From Candidatus Poseidonia sp. (GTDB lineage: Archaea > Thermoplasmatota > Poseidoniia > Poseidoniales > Poseidoniaceae), in NCBI GenBank assembly GCA_030828165.1, contig JAURDA010000002.1, positions 1 to 64,000 on the forward strand: a stretch of 64,000 nucleotides of DNA. Direction: 5' to 3'. The notes below the pieces were generated by a model. That model saw nothing but the letters and a program-made list of their open reading frames with translations, did not search any database and was not told the origin of the DNA. Position numbers and translations under genes: made by a program. Below are positions 24,485 to 33,785 of this stretch, piece by piece (the first letter of the stretch is position 1; each line of letters begins with the position of its first letter).

Positions 24485-25023
24485 TGCGTGAAGATGCGTT
24501 CTCTGAAGTAGCGAAGCTCTTCGATGCTCTCCAGCGTATCGTCCAAGGCCAAGTGAGCCCCTTTTTTCGGATAGCGGGACAGGTTGGGGTACCAGCGACT
24601 TGCGAGTTCCTTGATGGTTGAGACGTCCACCATGCGATAGTGGAGGAAGTCAAGCAAGCGGGGCATTTCCTTCTCCAAGAAGCGGCGATCGTTCCAGATG
24701 CTGTTCCCACACAAGGGGGCGGTGTTCGGCTCAACCCATTGCGACAGGAACGCCAAGGTGGCATCCTCCGCTTCCTCAACGGACACCCCCTCGGTTTTGA
24801 TTCGGTCGACCAAACCGCTGTTATGGTGATGGGTGGTGTTCCACTCATCCATGGCCTCGAGCAGAGCATCCGGTACGCGAATCGCAAGGTTCGGTCCTTG
24901 AGCGAGGATGTTCAGGTCGCCGTCGGTGACCACCGTTGCAATTTCGATGATGGATTCCGTTGAAACCGAAAGTCCGGTCATTTCAAGGTCCATCCAAACC
25001 ATACGACGCCCTTCTTCGCCCAT
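24475..25023 (-). CDS. orn: oligoribonuclease (DEDDh 3'-5' exonuclease)
   Basis: A 182-residue exonuclease that degrades short RNA oligomers. The DEDDh residues are visible: D and E in MVWMDLEMTGL, the middle Asp in GNSIWNDRRFL, and the C-terminal His/Asp in HLALDDTLESIEELRYFR. The length matches bacterial Orn. The ATG at 25023 gives the family-like start just upstream of the first motif; an ATG at 25071 would overlap the neighbouring stop. Orn is well known in proteobacteria and eukaryotes and uncommon in archaea. Confidence 0.9.
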   Translation of the reverse strand: MGEEGRRMVWMDLEMTGLSVSTESIIEIATVVTDGDLNILAQGPNLAIRVPDALLEAMDEWNTTHHHNSGLVDRIKTEGVSVEEAEDATLAFLSQWVEPNTAPLCGNSIWNDRRFLEKEMPRLLDFLHYRMVDVSTIKELASRWYPNLSRYPKKGAHLALDDTLESIEELRYFRERIFTHQD

Positions 25024-25067
25024 GCACGACACTACGGCCGTCACGCTTTGGTTCTTCGCAGGAGGCC

Positions 25068-28000
25068 TCAAGCATCGGAGATGCTCTTCGCCTCTTCAAA
25101 GGTCAGCATGATTTCGCCCGTCGGTCCAAAGGCGACCACCGGCACGTAGCCGTCGTGCGGGGTGACCTTGAGCGTACGGATGATCTTCTCCACCGCATCG
25201 CTCGGCAATCGGAGTGAGAACCCTTCACCGGTTGAGAGCAGGCCGCTGTGCCCGGGGGCTGGTGGTTCCAGGGCGGTGGCTTCCACCAAGTCCTCAAACC
25301 CTTCAAATTCATCTTCATCAACGGCTTCATCGGGTGTTTCTTCCAACGATTCCGTTGCCTCTCCAGGCGCCTCGTCCAAGATTTCCGAGCCTCCCTCGCC
25401 GTCCACCTCGGGAGCGTCCTCATCCTCCGTTTGGTCTTCGGTTTGCTCCGGCAAACTTGGAGGCTCGGCCACGGGTGCCATCGGTTGGATTTCTTGGTCA
25501 ACATAGATGCCATCGTCTTCGTTCATGCGTTGCATGAACAGGAAGCCGAAACCGAGGGCAATAATTCCCATCAAAACGAAGGCGATGGCGCCGAAAATGG
25601 AACTCTCGAGGGAGTTTGCGAACAAAAGCGAGGTGAAGATCGAACCGTAGCCACCCAAGCCGCGCCGCCAAACGGCGTCGTTTTCTTCGTCGAAGCCTTG
25701 CACGCCGACGATGACGAGGTACACCGTCATGAGCAAGTAGGCAATGGATTCCAAGTCAGCGGTGTTCAATGCAACGTAAACCCCAACAAGCGAATAGGTC
25801 AAACCTGCCAGACCAAGGCGGTCCATGAAGGCAAAGAAGGCGTCGTCCGAATCCCACGAAGCCCCTTCCCAATCGTACATGAGGTCGTCCTTTGCAGAAA
25901 GAAGGGTCAGCATCACGCCTTGAACGGCCAACGCCAAACCAGCCACGGTGGTTTGTTGGTCGTCGGTGCCAAGGTCGCTCTGGACCATGATGTTGATGAT
26001 GCTGAAGGTTGAGAGAAGCGGGAAGAGCAGCACGCCTCCGAGTTTTCCGTTTCGAAGCATGGACCACGAGAGGATGGCCAAGCCCAACAACGGACCCAGA
26101 CCGTAAAACACGCTGTATCCTGCAACAAAACCCAAGCCGCCGATTTGGACGGCAAGTTGAGCAACATCGTTTTGCTTCCGTTGTTCTTCTTCATCCTCAG
26201 GTGCTTGCTTGAAGAGCATGCCTTTCGCATGAAGCGCTGCCATGACGCAGCCGCCCGCGCCGGTGAGCACACCGCTCCAGCCCGCCGCATCCCCCTCGCT
26301 GATGGGTTGGAAGGTGTCGCTGCCGGAGAATCCAATAAACAACGAAACAAAGAGCAGTCCAAGCGTGAAGGGAAGGCCATCGCTTCGGTTGCTGGCGTAC
26401 AGGTACGGCATCAGCAGGAGCGTGACAAGCGTTGGAATCCAATACCCGTCCGGAAGGACGGAAAGAAGGGCCAACGTGAACCAAAGGATGGCTCCCATCA
26501 CCCAAAGTCCGCTTCCTTCTTCGGATCCGTCCGTCTTGTACATGCTGTAGAGTTGGGAGGTCATGTGAACCATGATGAGAAGCCCCTCAAAGGCAGGGTA
26601 CGGTCCGTTGTGGTTGTTCACCAGGTAGTTGCCCACCGATGCTGGAAGGGCTTCGATGGCCTTTGCAACCAATCCTGCAGAATCGCTGCCGATATCCGCT
26701 ATCAAGACCGCAAGCGGAACCAACAAGGTCAGCACGTGGTAACGATGGAGAACGGTGCGCCAGGCCACCAATACCGCCAAGGGCAAGAACAGAAGTCCGC
26801 CTGAAGTGTCAAGCAAGGCCAAACCCAGCAACATCAGGTACATCGCTCCATCAGCCTCACGGTTGAGCGATGTTTCGTCGATGCCTCGGCGCACGATGAC
26901 ACCGTTCACCACAAAGGGCGCGGCCACCAAGATGGCATCCAACAAAAGGCCTGCTTGGAGGACATCGTTTCCAACCGCCCCTGCGTCGTTCAACTTCCAG
27001 GAGAGCGGAACGGCGAGGAAGATGAGGAGGGCAACACCAACGGCTCTGTCGATGGAGCCGATGGTGTCCATCTGAACGATGTCCCGCACCAGCATGGCGA
27101 CCGGTAGGACGAGCAACAGCACGATGTACGGGTCGCTTGCCCACACATCACCCCGTATCGTGCTGATGGAGAGGGTGAACAGCATTAACCAGCCACCGAC
27201 GGACAATCGGGCCAGAGGACCCCATGCAGCCTCGGCGATTGCTTCCTCCGTGCTGGTTTCCTTGGCGTCCGGGACAATCCATGTTCCGCTTTCAGCGTCG
27301 TAAGTGGGTGCCGCGGCATTTCCCTGGTCCAACCACTTGAGAACCGAACCGAAATCAAGTTCAACGGAGCGCGCCTTCGCTGAAACCGCATAGAGGGCGA
27401 TACTCAACAACAAAAATTGCGGTCGGGAGCCCAGCGCTGTAAGGTCCTCAAGCACCGCAACGTCCGGAATCGTCAAGTTGTCGAGGACGGCGAGCAAAAG
27501 AACGGTTAGGGTGGTGAAGATCATCGAGAGCGTGACGTCCTTTCGGTGTTGGAGCGTCACCGGTGTGGCCGTGCGAAGCATGCGCCAGTTGATCGAGAAC
27601 ATGTACGCGACAAGCAACCAGGGAAGGTACCATTCTGGGTCAAGAATGGCCCTCGAGAGGATAACCGAACCGATCATCGCCAGCGAGATGCTGGTTTGAA
27701 GCCGTTGGCGAGAGCGTCCGAGTTCAGCGACGCTGAGGAGGAACACCGGGATGAGCACATGCAGCCACGTACCTCCAAACGCCTCCTTGGCAGGAATGTC
27801 TTGGGTGTATGCATACCAATCCGTGAGGAGGTAGGAAACGCTGAAAGCCAGCATCGTCAAGTTCACGACCCATGTTCTGGCGACTTTTGAGATGAAGACC
27901 ATGTAGGGGAGAATGAGCATGCTGAGCACCCACGGCACGGTTGAGGACGCCATCGGGAGGACGAGCAGTGCCACGGCTAAACCGATGGGCATCCACGGCA

Positions 28001-29138
28001 CTCGCTGTTTCAGGACTGCGGGGAAATATGCGAGCAGAACGGTGCACCACAAGGCTACGGGGACGTTGATGTAATCGGCGATGGCGGGATAATCACCGGC
28101 TCGGAACGGACCGAGGATGAGGTTAAACTCGTTCGTCGAGATTCGGACCAGGAAGAGGGCGAACACGACTTGGCCGATAAGGAACAACGACGCTCGCTCC
28201 ATGACCTCTTTTCGCAGGTCCTCTCTTGCGGCAAAATACCCTTGAATAGCGATGATGAACACCATCAGCGAGAGTGCACCGCCCGTGCCGTCGACCGGTG
28301 CGTTGGTGTTCAGCCCTTCGTAAACGAGAGGAACCAAACCTGCAACGAAGGCAACGACCACAAAATTGAGGGCTTTGTTCGAACGCAGCGACATTTCCAA
28401 CGAAACCAAGGTAATGCTCAGCATGGCGATGCCGAGTTCCCAACTCACGACGTCGTTGGACCATCGGATCCACGGACCCACGCCGGCGAGGAGAATCGCC
28501 ATGGGCGCATAGGTTGCAACGCCCCATCCGAAGCTGGTTTGTCCGTTGTAGCGTTGGAGCAGTCGGTAGTGCCCGTAGGTGAGGAGCAAACACGTTGCGG
28601 TTTGGGCGTAGATGGCGTTCGCATTCGGCGACCAATCCGTATCGGTGTAGGCTGAAGGGTCGCCAAACACGTCCAACTCAAATGTTCCCGTCGCAACGGC
28701 GACAAGGTAACGAGTGCCCCACAACACGCCCACGGTGGAGAAGAAAAAGGCGATGCCGAGGATGTAGTTCTGGATGTCTTGGAGGTGGTAATCGTTCTTT
28801 TTGCTTTGAAGTTCAATCAGGGCGATCGAAACGGCGAAAGAGGCCAATCCGCCGACAAAGAGCACGAGGAAATTCTCGTTCGTCGCTTCCTCGTCGAACG
28901 CCACGCTGAAAATTCCACCCCAAATGGCGAGGAAACCGATGCCCATCATCACGAGTTGAGACACTTTGAGCATGAACATGTCCTGTTCTCGAACCGAAGA
29001 CCCCGGTGCGTGAACGGTCATCGGTGGTGCGCTGGTTTGACCCTCTGCCCTGAGGCCGCCTTGCATCGGAGATGCGCTTGAGGCTGCGGTGGTTGCTGGT
29101 TGTGAGGCTTGGATTTTTTGACGACGCGGTGCGGCCAT
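25068..29138 (-). CDS. giant polytopic membrane protein (1356 aa), unknown
   Basis: A 1356-residue protein. Residues 1-53 are Ala/Ser/Pro-rich and soluble. Residues about 55-1210 are a nearly continuous series of hydrophobic segments, by eye more than 30. Residues 1220-1300 are acidic and Pro/Glu-rich (QTEDQTEDEDAPEVDGEG and on), and the last 55 form a small globular-looking domain (DGYVPVVAFGPTGEIMLTFEEAK). No glycosyltransferase, protease or transporter motif was recognised. The size and repetitive helix content recall DUF2339-like proteins, but this is only a resemblance. A cytosolic C-terminal domain coupled to a large membrane body is the plain reading. Confidence 0.8.
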   Translation of the reverse strand: MAAPRRQKIQASQPATTAASSASPMQGGLRAEGQTSAPPMTVHAPGSSVREQDMFMLKVSQLVMMGIGFLAIWGGIFSVAFDEEATNENFLVLFVGGLASFAVSIALIELQSKKNDYHLQDIQNYILGIAFFFSTVGVLWGTRYLVAVATGTFELDVFGDPSAYTDTDWSPNANAIYAQTATCLLLTYGHYRLLQRYNGQTSFGWGVATYAPMAILLAGVGPWIRWSNDVVSWELGIAMLSITLVSLEMSLRSNKALNFVVVAFVAGLVPLVYEGLNTNAPVDGTGGALSLMVFIIAIQGYFAAREDLRKEVMERASLFLIGQVVFALFLVRISTNEFNLILGPFRAGDYPAIADYINVPVALWCTVLLAYFPAVLKQRVPWMPIGLAVALLVLPMASSTVPWVLSMLILPYMVFISKVARTWVVNLTMLAFSVSYLLTDWYAYTQDIPAKEAFGGTWLHVLIPVFLLSVAELGRSRQRLQTSISLAMIGSVILSRAILDPEWYLPWLLVAYMFSINWRMLRTATPVTLQHRKDVTLSMIFTTLTVLLLAVLDNLTIPDVAVLEDLTALGSRPQFLLLSIALYAVSAKARSVELDFGSVLKWLDQGNAAAPTYDAESGTWIVPDAKETSTEEAIAEAAWGPLARLSVGGWLMLFTLSISTIRGDVWASDPYIVLLLVLPVAMLVRDIVQMDTIGSIDRAVGVALLIFLAVPLSWKLNDAGAVGNDVLQAGLLLDAILVAAPFVVNGVIVRRGIDETSLNREADGAMYLMLLGLALLDTSGGLLFLPLAVLVAWRTVLHRYHVLTLLVPLAVLIADIGSDSAGLVAKAIEALPASVGNYLVNNHNGPYPAFEGLLIMVHMTSQLYSMYKTDGSEEGSGLWVMGAILWFTLALLSVLPDGYWIPTLVTLLLMPYLYASNRSDGLPFTLGLLFVSLFIGFSGSDTFQPISEGDAAGWSGVLTGAGGCVMAALHAKGMLFKQAPEDEEEQRKQNDVAQLAVQIGGLGFVAGYSVFYGLGPLLGLAILSWSMLRNGKLGGVLLFPLLSTFSIINIMVQSDLGTDDQQTTVAGLALAVQGVMLTLLSAKDDLMYDWEGASWDSDDAFFAFMDRLGLAGLTYSLVGVYVALNTADLESIAYLLMTVYLVIVGVQGFDEENDAVWRRGLGGYGSIFTSLLFANSLESSIFGAIAFVLMGIIALGFGFLFMQRMNEDDGIYVDQEIQPMAPVAEPPSLPEQTEDQTEDEDAPEVDGEGGSEILDEAPGEATESLEETPDEAVDEDEFEGFEDLVEATALEPPAPGHSGLLSTGEGFSLRLPSDAVEKIIRTLKVTPHDGYVPVVAFGPTGEIMLTFEEAKSISDA

Positions 29139-29278
29139 GACAATCGCTAGTGCCTCGTCCGTGCAGACTTAACATTTCACCCTGCATTTTGGTGGAGAAC
29201 ATGAAAACTGAGGCCAAACCTGATTGTAGGGCCTCCAATGACTTGAAGACCCTCCCTCACGTCGCAAAGTGCGGTGAG

Positions 29279-31258
29279 ATGATGAACCGCACCCTTCTCT
29301 CGGCATTTTGCTTCGCGCTGATGATGACGCCGTTGTTTGCATCAGCGGTCCCCGTCCATGCCAGTCCTGATGATGGAGAAGAGATCGGTTGGTGGGTCGA
29401 CACGACGGTTGACCGTAACAAGAACGGGATTGGCGACATGGTTGAGAAATACAACGACCATCCGTTGTTTCTGGACGAAGCCAACACCCTCCCGCTCATC
29501 ATCGACTTTGACCACACGCCTACTGAAGCGGACGTTTCCATGCTGGAGCGAGAAGTCGGCTTCCAGCACCAGTGGACCCTCAAGCATATCGATGCGGTTG
29601 CTGGGCGAGTTCCCCACAACATGATTTTGGAAACAACGACCCTCCCGGGCGTCGTGATGCTTGAGCTCGACGGTATTCTTACGGTTCAGAACGGAGATGC
29701 CGCCGTGATTCATGAAGTCGATTTGGCCCAACAACAGACCGGCTACGACGGCTCGGGCGTCACCGTCGCCGTCATCGATACGGGCATTGATAGCACCCAT
29801 GCGGGTTTGGACGATCTCGACGACGACGACAGCACGCACGACCCGAAGGTCATCGGTTTCTACGACCCCGTGAACAATCCCGACAAGACCAACGGCACGG
29901 AAATTCAAGCCTACGACGACCAAGGTCACGGTTCACACTGTGCAGGAACGGTGGCCGGCACCGGTGCACCAACCTTTGAACACCCCGGGATGGCCCCTCA
30001 AGCCTACCTCGTCGGTGTCAAAGTTCTGGATGCGGGCGGTTCGGGAAGTTTCGCTACGGTGATGGCCGGCATGGAATGGACGGTTGACAACCGCTTCAAG
30101 TTCAACATCCGTGCGGCTTCGATGAGCCTCGGTGGCCCGGGCCCCATTGAATGGACCTCTTCGGAAGAGGACAGCGTGAACCGATACGCCAACGAAATGG
30201 TACGGGCCGGCATCACGATGCTCATCGCAGCAGGCAACAGTTTCGCTTCTGCGCAAATCGGAACGCCCGGTTCAGCCGAGGACGTCATCACGGTTGGGGC
30301 GTTGGACAAGAACACCGCTATCGCCGTTTACAGCAGCCAAGGTCCAACCGAAGAAGGGCGTGTCAAACCCAACATTGCCTTTGTGGGCTCCGACGTGATG
30401 TCGGTTCAGCACAACTCCGGGGACGGGTACGTCGCCTTCAGCGGAACGAGCATGGCCACCCCCGGTGTCGCCGGTACCGTGGCCTTGATGCTCCAAGCCA
30501 ACCCCGACTTGTCGCCTTTTGACGTCCGCAACATCTTGCAGGAAACGGCAACGTATCGGCAATGCCACTACATGCTGGCCAACGAACCCTGTCTTGAAGA
30601 TCAAATCCCGAAGAACCGACAGAACAACGTCTACGGCCACGGCCATGTAGAAGCGCTTGCAGCGGTGATGGAGGCTGCTCAGCGGGATTACGCCTTTGAC
30701 ACCTCCCGGTCGTTGGTGGTCACCACCGAGGCGGGCCTTGACGACCGCATTCACCTGAAGCCAGGCGACAGCGTTGAAGTCGATGTTCAGGGTGAGGTGA
30801 ATACGGTTCAGTGGCGCAGCAACCACCTGCGTGACGATTGGGCAAATCTCCACACGTTCGACGAAGGAGACGCCACGGCTTCCCTCGATTTGGTCACCAT
30901 TGTGCACCAACTTGAGCACCTTCCCGGCATCGAGGTTGAGGGCAACCACACCTTCTCCCTCCGAGGCCTCATCGCCAACGAAACCGACCCCCTTGGCTCT
31001 CCATCGTCCACGCCTCTTGTCACGCTCAACGTGATGCTCATGGACACGGCCAATGCAAAGAACGGCGGGGACGATGAAGGCGTCTTCGGAGCGCTTTCCG
31101 ACTGGGCAGTGCCTGCAGCGGGCCTGTTCTTGCTGCTCCTTGTGGTTCTTGGCATGTACGTCATCAACCGTGCCGAGGAAGCCACCATGGTGGAGAAGGT
31201 CTTCAGCGTTGACGACGACATCGAAGCGGTTGTCAACGAGGCCAACGTTCCCGAATGA
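29279..31258 (+). CDS. exported, membrane-anchored subtilisin-family serine protease
   Basis: A 659-residue protease with a signal peptide (about 1-28, ending FASAVPVHA). A pro-domain (about 45-140) precedes the peptidase S8 domain, which has the full triad: Asp in VAVIDTGIDSTHAG, His in DQGHGSHCAGTVAG and Ser in FSGTSMATPGVAG. The oxyanion Asn lies in LIAAGNSFAS. The C-terminal part is beta-rich (LEVEG-type segments), then a membrane segment (VPAAGLFLLLLVVLGMYVIN) and an acidic cytosolic tail. The role is probably degradation of extracellular protein or processing of surface proteins. ATG 29279 gives the only start with a proper signal peptide. Confidence 0.93.
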   Translation: MMNRTLLSAFCFALMMTPLFASAVPVHASPDDGEEIGWWVDTTVDRNKNGIGDMVEKYNDHPLFLDEANTLPLIIDFDHTPTEADVSMLEREVGFQHQWTLKHIDAVAGRVPHNMILETTTLPGVVMLELDGILTVQNGDAAVIHEVDLAQQQTGYDGSGVTVAVIDTGIDSTHAGLDDLDDDDSTHDPKVIGFYDPVNNPDKTNGTEIQAYDDQGHGSHCAGTVAGTGAPTFEHPGMAPQAYLVGVKVLDAGGSGSFATVMAGMEWTVDNRFKFNIRAASMSLGGPGPIEWTSSEEDSVNRYANEMVRAGITMLIAAGNSFASAQIGTPGSAEDVITVGALDKNTAIAVYSSQGPTEEGRVKPNIAFVGSDVMSVQHNSGDGYVAFSGTSMATPGVAGTVALMLQANPDLSPFDVRNILQETATYRQCHYMLANEPCLEDQIPKNRQNNVYGHGHVEALAAVMEAAQRDYAFDTSRSLVVTTEAGLDDRIHLKPGDSVEVDVQGEVNTVQWRSNHLRDDWANLHTFDEGDATASLDLVTIVHQLEHLPGIEVEGNHTFSLRGLIANETDPLGSPSSTPLVTLNVMLMDTANAKNGGDDEGVFGALSDWAVPAAGLFLLLLVVLGMYVINRAEEATMVEKVFSVDDDIEAVVNEANVPE

Positions 31259-31296
31259 ACGGTTTGTGCCTCCCAACCTTGGACCAAACGGGCGAT

Positions 31297-31851
31297 TCAA
31301 GCCGATGCTTCGTCCCACTTTGCTTGGATCTCAGCGGAGTCGTCCATTCGCCCTTCGTTCTTGAAGGTCACTTCACCCGCGCCGTTCACGAACACCACCG
31401 AGCCCGGCTTCGTGATGTCGAGGGCTTGACCGGCATCACTTCCTTTCATGAAGGCGTAGGTGGTCAAACTCACCCCCTCTTCCGATTCATCCACGGCTCC
31501 ATCGCCGTTGTCGTCGTTGTCGTCGTGGGCGTTCGCTGATTCATGCCATTCGGAAAGGGTGAGTCCACCGGCGTTTTCGACGGGGTCGGTCGACATCACC
31601 AGCACGGTGGTTTCTGGGATGGTGTTCCAGATGGCGTGCATGGTGGTGTAGCAAGGGTTGTTGCACCATTCGGCCGAGAAGATGACGATGTAGGGAGCCC
31701 CGCTCATGCGGGCGTTGTCGTAGGTTTCTCCGTTATCGGCCGTTTGTGAGAATGCCGGAAAAGCAACGGTCTCTGCTTCTTCATCGCCTGTGCAACCGCT
31801 CAACGGGGAGAGAAAGAGGGTAATAACGAGCAAGATGGTGATTTTGTTCAT
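31297..31851 (-). CDS. thioredoxin-like lipoprotein with an EF-hand-like loop
   Basis: A 184-residue lipoprotein with lipobox LSGC (Cys20). The middle resembles a TlpA/thioredoxin-like fold: APYIVIFSAEWCNNPC with a CxxxC-type pair at the position of the redox CxxC. A calcium-loop-like insert (DDNDDNGDGAVDESE) follows. It probably faces outward and could be an extracytoplasmic redox or binding protein. Because the pair is spaced CNNPC, thioredoxin activity is uncertain. It is convergent with the subtilase gene. Confidence 0.7.
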   Translation of the reverse strand: MNKITILLVITLFLSPLSGCTGDEEAETVAFPAFSQTADNGETYDNARMSGAPYIVIFSAEWCNNPCYTTMHAIWNTIPETTVLVMSTDPVENAGGLTLSEWHESANAHDDNDDNGDGAVDESEEGVSLTTYAFMKGSDAGQALDITKPGSVVFVNGAGEVTFKNEGRMDDSAEIQAKWDEASA

Positions 31852-31940
31852 GAATCTAAAATTGTGAGCGGGTCCTATTCAAAAGTTCCTCAGCATCCCC
31901 GCCCAATAAAGCCATTAGGAACACCAAGCCTCTACTCTCC

Positions 31941-33101
31941 ATGAAGCGTGGCGTTCCACTTGTGCTTCTCCTTCTCCTCACCAGCATCTTGGCAAGCGGC
32001 GTTGGCGCTCAATCGTCCTCTGAAACCACCGATTCCTGCGAGGTCGCCGGCGATTCCACCGAAGACAGGGTGGGGTGCTTGGACTCCGACGGGGATGGTT
32101 GGTCCGACCCGGATGCAAGTTGGAACGAAAGCAACGGCGCTGATGCCTTTCCAAACAACGCCACCGAGCATCGAGACCTTGACGGCGATGGCATCGGGGA
32201 CAACTCGGATGCCGATCGTGATGGCGACGGCGCAGAGAATTCGGCCGATAAATGGCCTGATCAACCTCTCATCTGGTCCGATATGGACGGCGATGGCTAC
32301 GCAGACCAAAGTCAGCATGCTCTTTCTGACGATTGTCCGTTTACCTATGGGAAAAGTCGTATCCGTTTGGTAGGCTGTTCAGATATTGACGGCGATTTTG
32401 TTCCCGACCAATACGACGACGATGCCGATGGGGACGGGATTCGAAACGAAATGGAACGGTCAGCCTCGACGGGTACGGTGCTCTACGACCCCTACAACGC
32501 CGAATCGACGCCGCTTGATTCCGATGCGGACACCATTCCGGATGTTTTGGACCACGACAACGACAACGACGGGTGGCCCGATGACGTTGAACTCGATCGA
32601 GGCTCGGACCGGTTTGACCCCGGGGAAACGCCGTTCAACATGTATTTCGGCATCAACACCGGCTTGTTTTACGCTGGGGGTTTGGGCCCAGGCTCGTTTT
32701 CCAAAGAATTCCAAGAAGACGAGATGGAATTTTCGGTCTCCGGCGTGAGTGAAATCGTTTTCGAAGAACTCGTGATTCCGCTTCTTCTCATTCCCGTGTA
32801 CTTGGGCGTCTACTTCGCTCGCCGGCAAGAGTACCGCCGTTGTTTGGAAACCATCGAGGCTTGCAAATCGCTTGAAGAACTTCAAGAGGTCGAGCGGGTG
32901 GTGAACGACTTGGTGAAATCAAAGAAATTGAGGGTTTACCACGGCCTTGTTTTGAGAAACGCCATCGAAGAGCGAGAGGGTGAATTCGGTGGGGAATTCA
33001 CCGGATTGCCCGACACAGAGAAGATTGATCCGTTGGGCGATGAAACGACGGACGGTTCCCCAAAAAACGAAGAAACAACGCCTTTGAGCGAGGAAGAATA
33101 A
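31941..33101 (+). CDS. exported protein with thrombospondin type 3-like calcium repeats and a membrane anchor
   Basis: A 386-residue protein: signal peptide (1-23, LLLLLLTSILASGVGAQ), then residues about 45-215 with many Asp-rich repeats (DSDGDGWSDPDA, DLDGDGIGDNSDADRDGDG, DSDADTIPDVLDHDNDNDG), which bind Ca2+ in the thrombospondin type 3 fashion. A membrane segment near 275-293 (ELVIPLLLIPVYLGVYFA) is followed by a cytosolic tail of about 90 residues with a coiled-coil-like segment. This looks like a cell-surface structural or adhesion protein. Confidence 0.8.
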   Translation: MKRGVPLVLLLLLTSILASGVGAQSSSETTDSCEVAGDSTEDRVGCLDSDGDGWSDPDASWNESNGADAFPNNATEHRDLDGDGIGDNSDADRDGDGAENSADKWPDQPLIWSDMDGDGYADQSQHALSDDCPFTYGKSRIRLVGCSDIDGDFVPDQYDDDADGDGIRNEMERSASTGTVLYDPYNAESTPLDSDADTIPDVLDHDNDNDGWPDDVELDRGSDRFDPGETPFNMYFGINTGLFYAGGLGPGSFSKEFQEDEMEFSVSGVSEIVFEELVIPLLLIPVYLGVYFARRQEYRRCLETIEACKSLEELQEVERVVNDLVKSKKLRVYHGLVLRNAIEEREGEFGGEFTGLPDTEKIDPLGDETTDGSPKNEETTPLSEEE

Positions 33102-33167
33102 GTTCCGTTCTTCCCGGTCCGTTGAGGTGGTGCTCCCCCAATTATCAAAGGGTGAAGGGCCTACGCA

Positions 33168-33785
33168 ATGTCAGGGACGACCATGGTGGGCAAGGAACAC
33201 GTGCCGATGATTCCATCGCCGAAGGGCCGTCCATGGCTGGCAACGGTGAACGGACAGGCGGTTGAAGTCCTTGCTCCGAGCAACGCTGTGCTCCTGGACG
33301 TCCTGCGGGACAAGGTCGGAACGCTCGGTGTAAAACGGGGGTGCGACTTGGGCACGTGCGGTTGCTGCACGGTGATGGTCGATGGCGTTCCGAAGCTCTC
33401 GTGCCTCACGCTCGCCGGTCAGGTCGAAGGAGCGGACATCATCACGGTCGAAGGCCTCTCAAACGGCGCCCACCTCGCCCCCATTCAAACCTGTTTTGCG
33501 ACCCACGGGGGCTCGCAGTGCGGTTTTTGCACACCCGGTTTCCTCGTGGCTTCCCAGGCTCTGCTGAACGAAAACGATTCTCCGTCTCGGGAGGAAATCG
33601 CCACGGCGATTGAAGGCAACCTCTGCCGCTGCACGGGGTACCAGCAGATCATCGATGCCATTGAAGCGGCCGCAGCCATTCACCGAGGCGACGCCGAGGC
33701 CGCAGAACCGGCCAGTTCCCCCCACCCCGACCCTCATCCATCAGGGCCCGAGGAGCCCACCATGCCACCCGGCCATGCGAAGTGA
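33168..33785 (+). CDS. molybdenum hydroxylase, [2Fe-2S] subunit (CoxS/HcrC-like)
   Basis: A 205-residue electron-transfer subunit. The plant-type ferredoxin cluster motif reads GCDLGTCGCCTVMVDG and the second, helical-domain cluster has CGFCTPGF and CRCTGY, as in all xanthine-oxidase-family small subunits. The N-terminal 15 residues and the Pro/Glu-rich C-terminal tail (after residue 180) are extensions. It is first in a three-gene operon; its stop overlaps the start of the large subunit by 4 bases. Confidence 0.93.
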   Translation: MSGTTMVGKEHVPMIPSPKGRPWLATVNGQAVEVLAPSNAVLLDVLRDKVGTLGVKRGCDLGTCGCCTVMVDGVPKLSCLTLAGQVEGADIITVEGLSNGAHLAPIQTCFATHGGSQCGFCTPGFLVASQALLNENDSPSREEIATAIEGNLCRCTGYQQIIDAIEAAAAIHRGDAEAAEPASSPHPDPHPSGPEEPTMPPGHAK

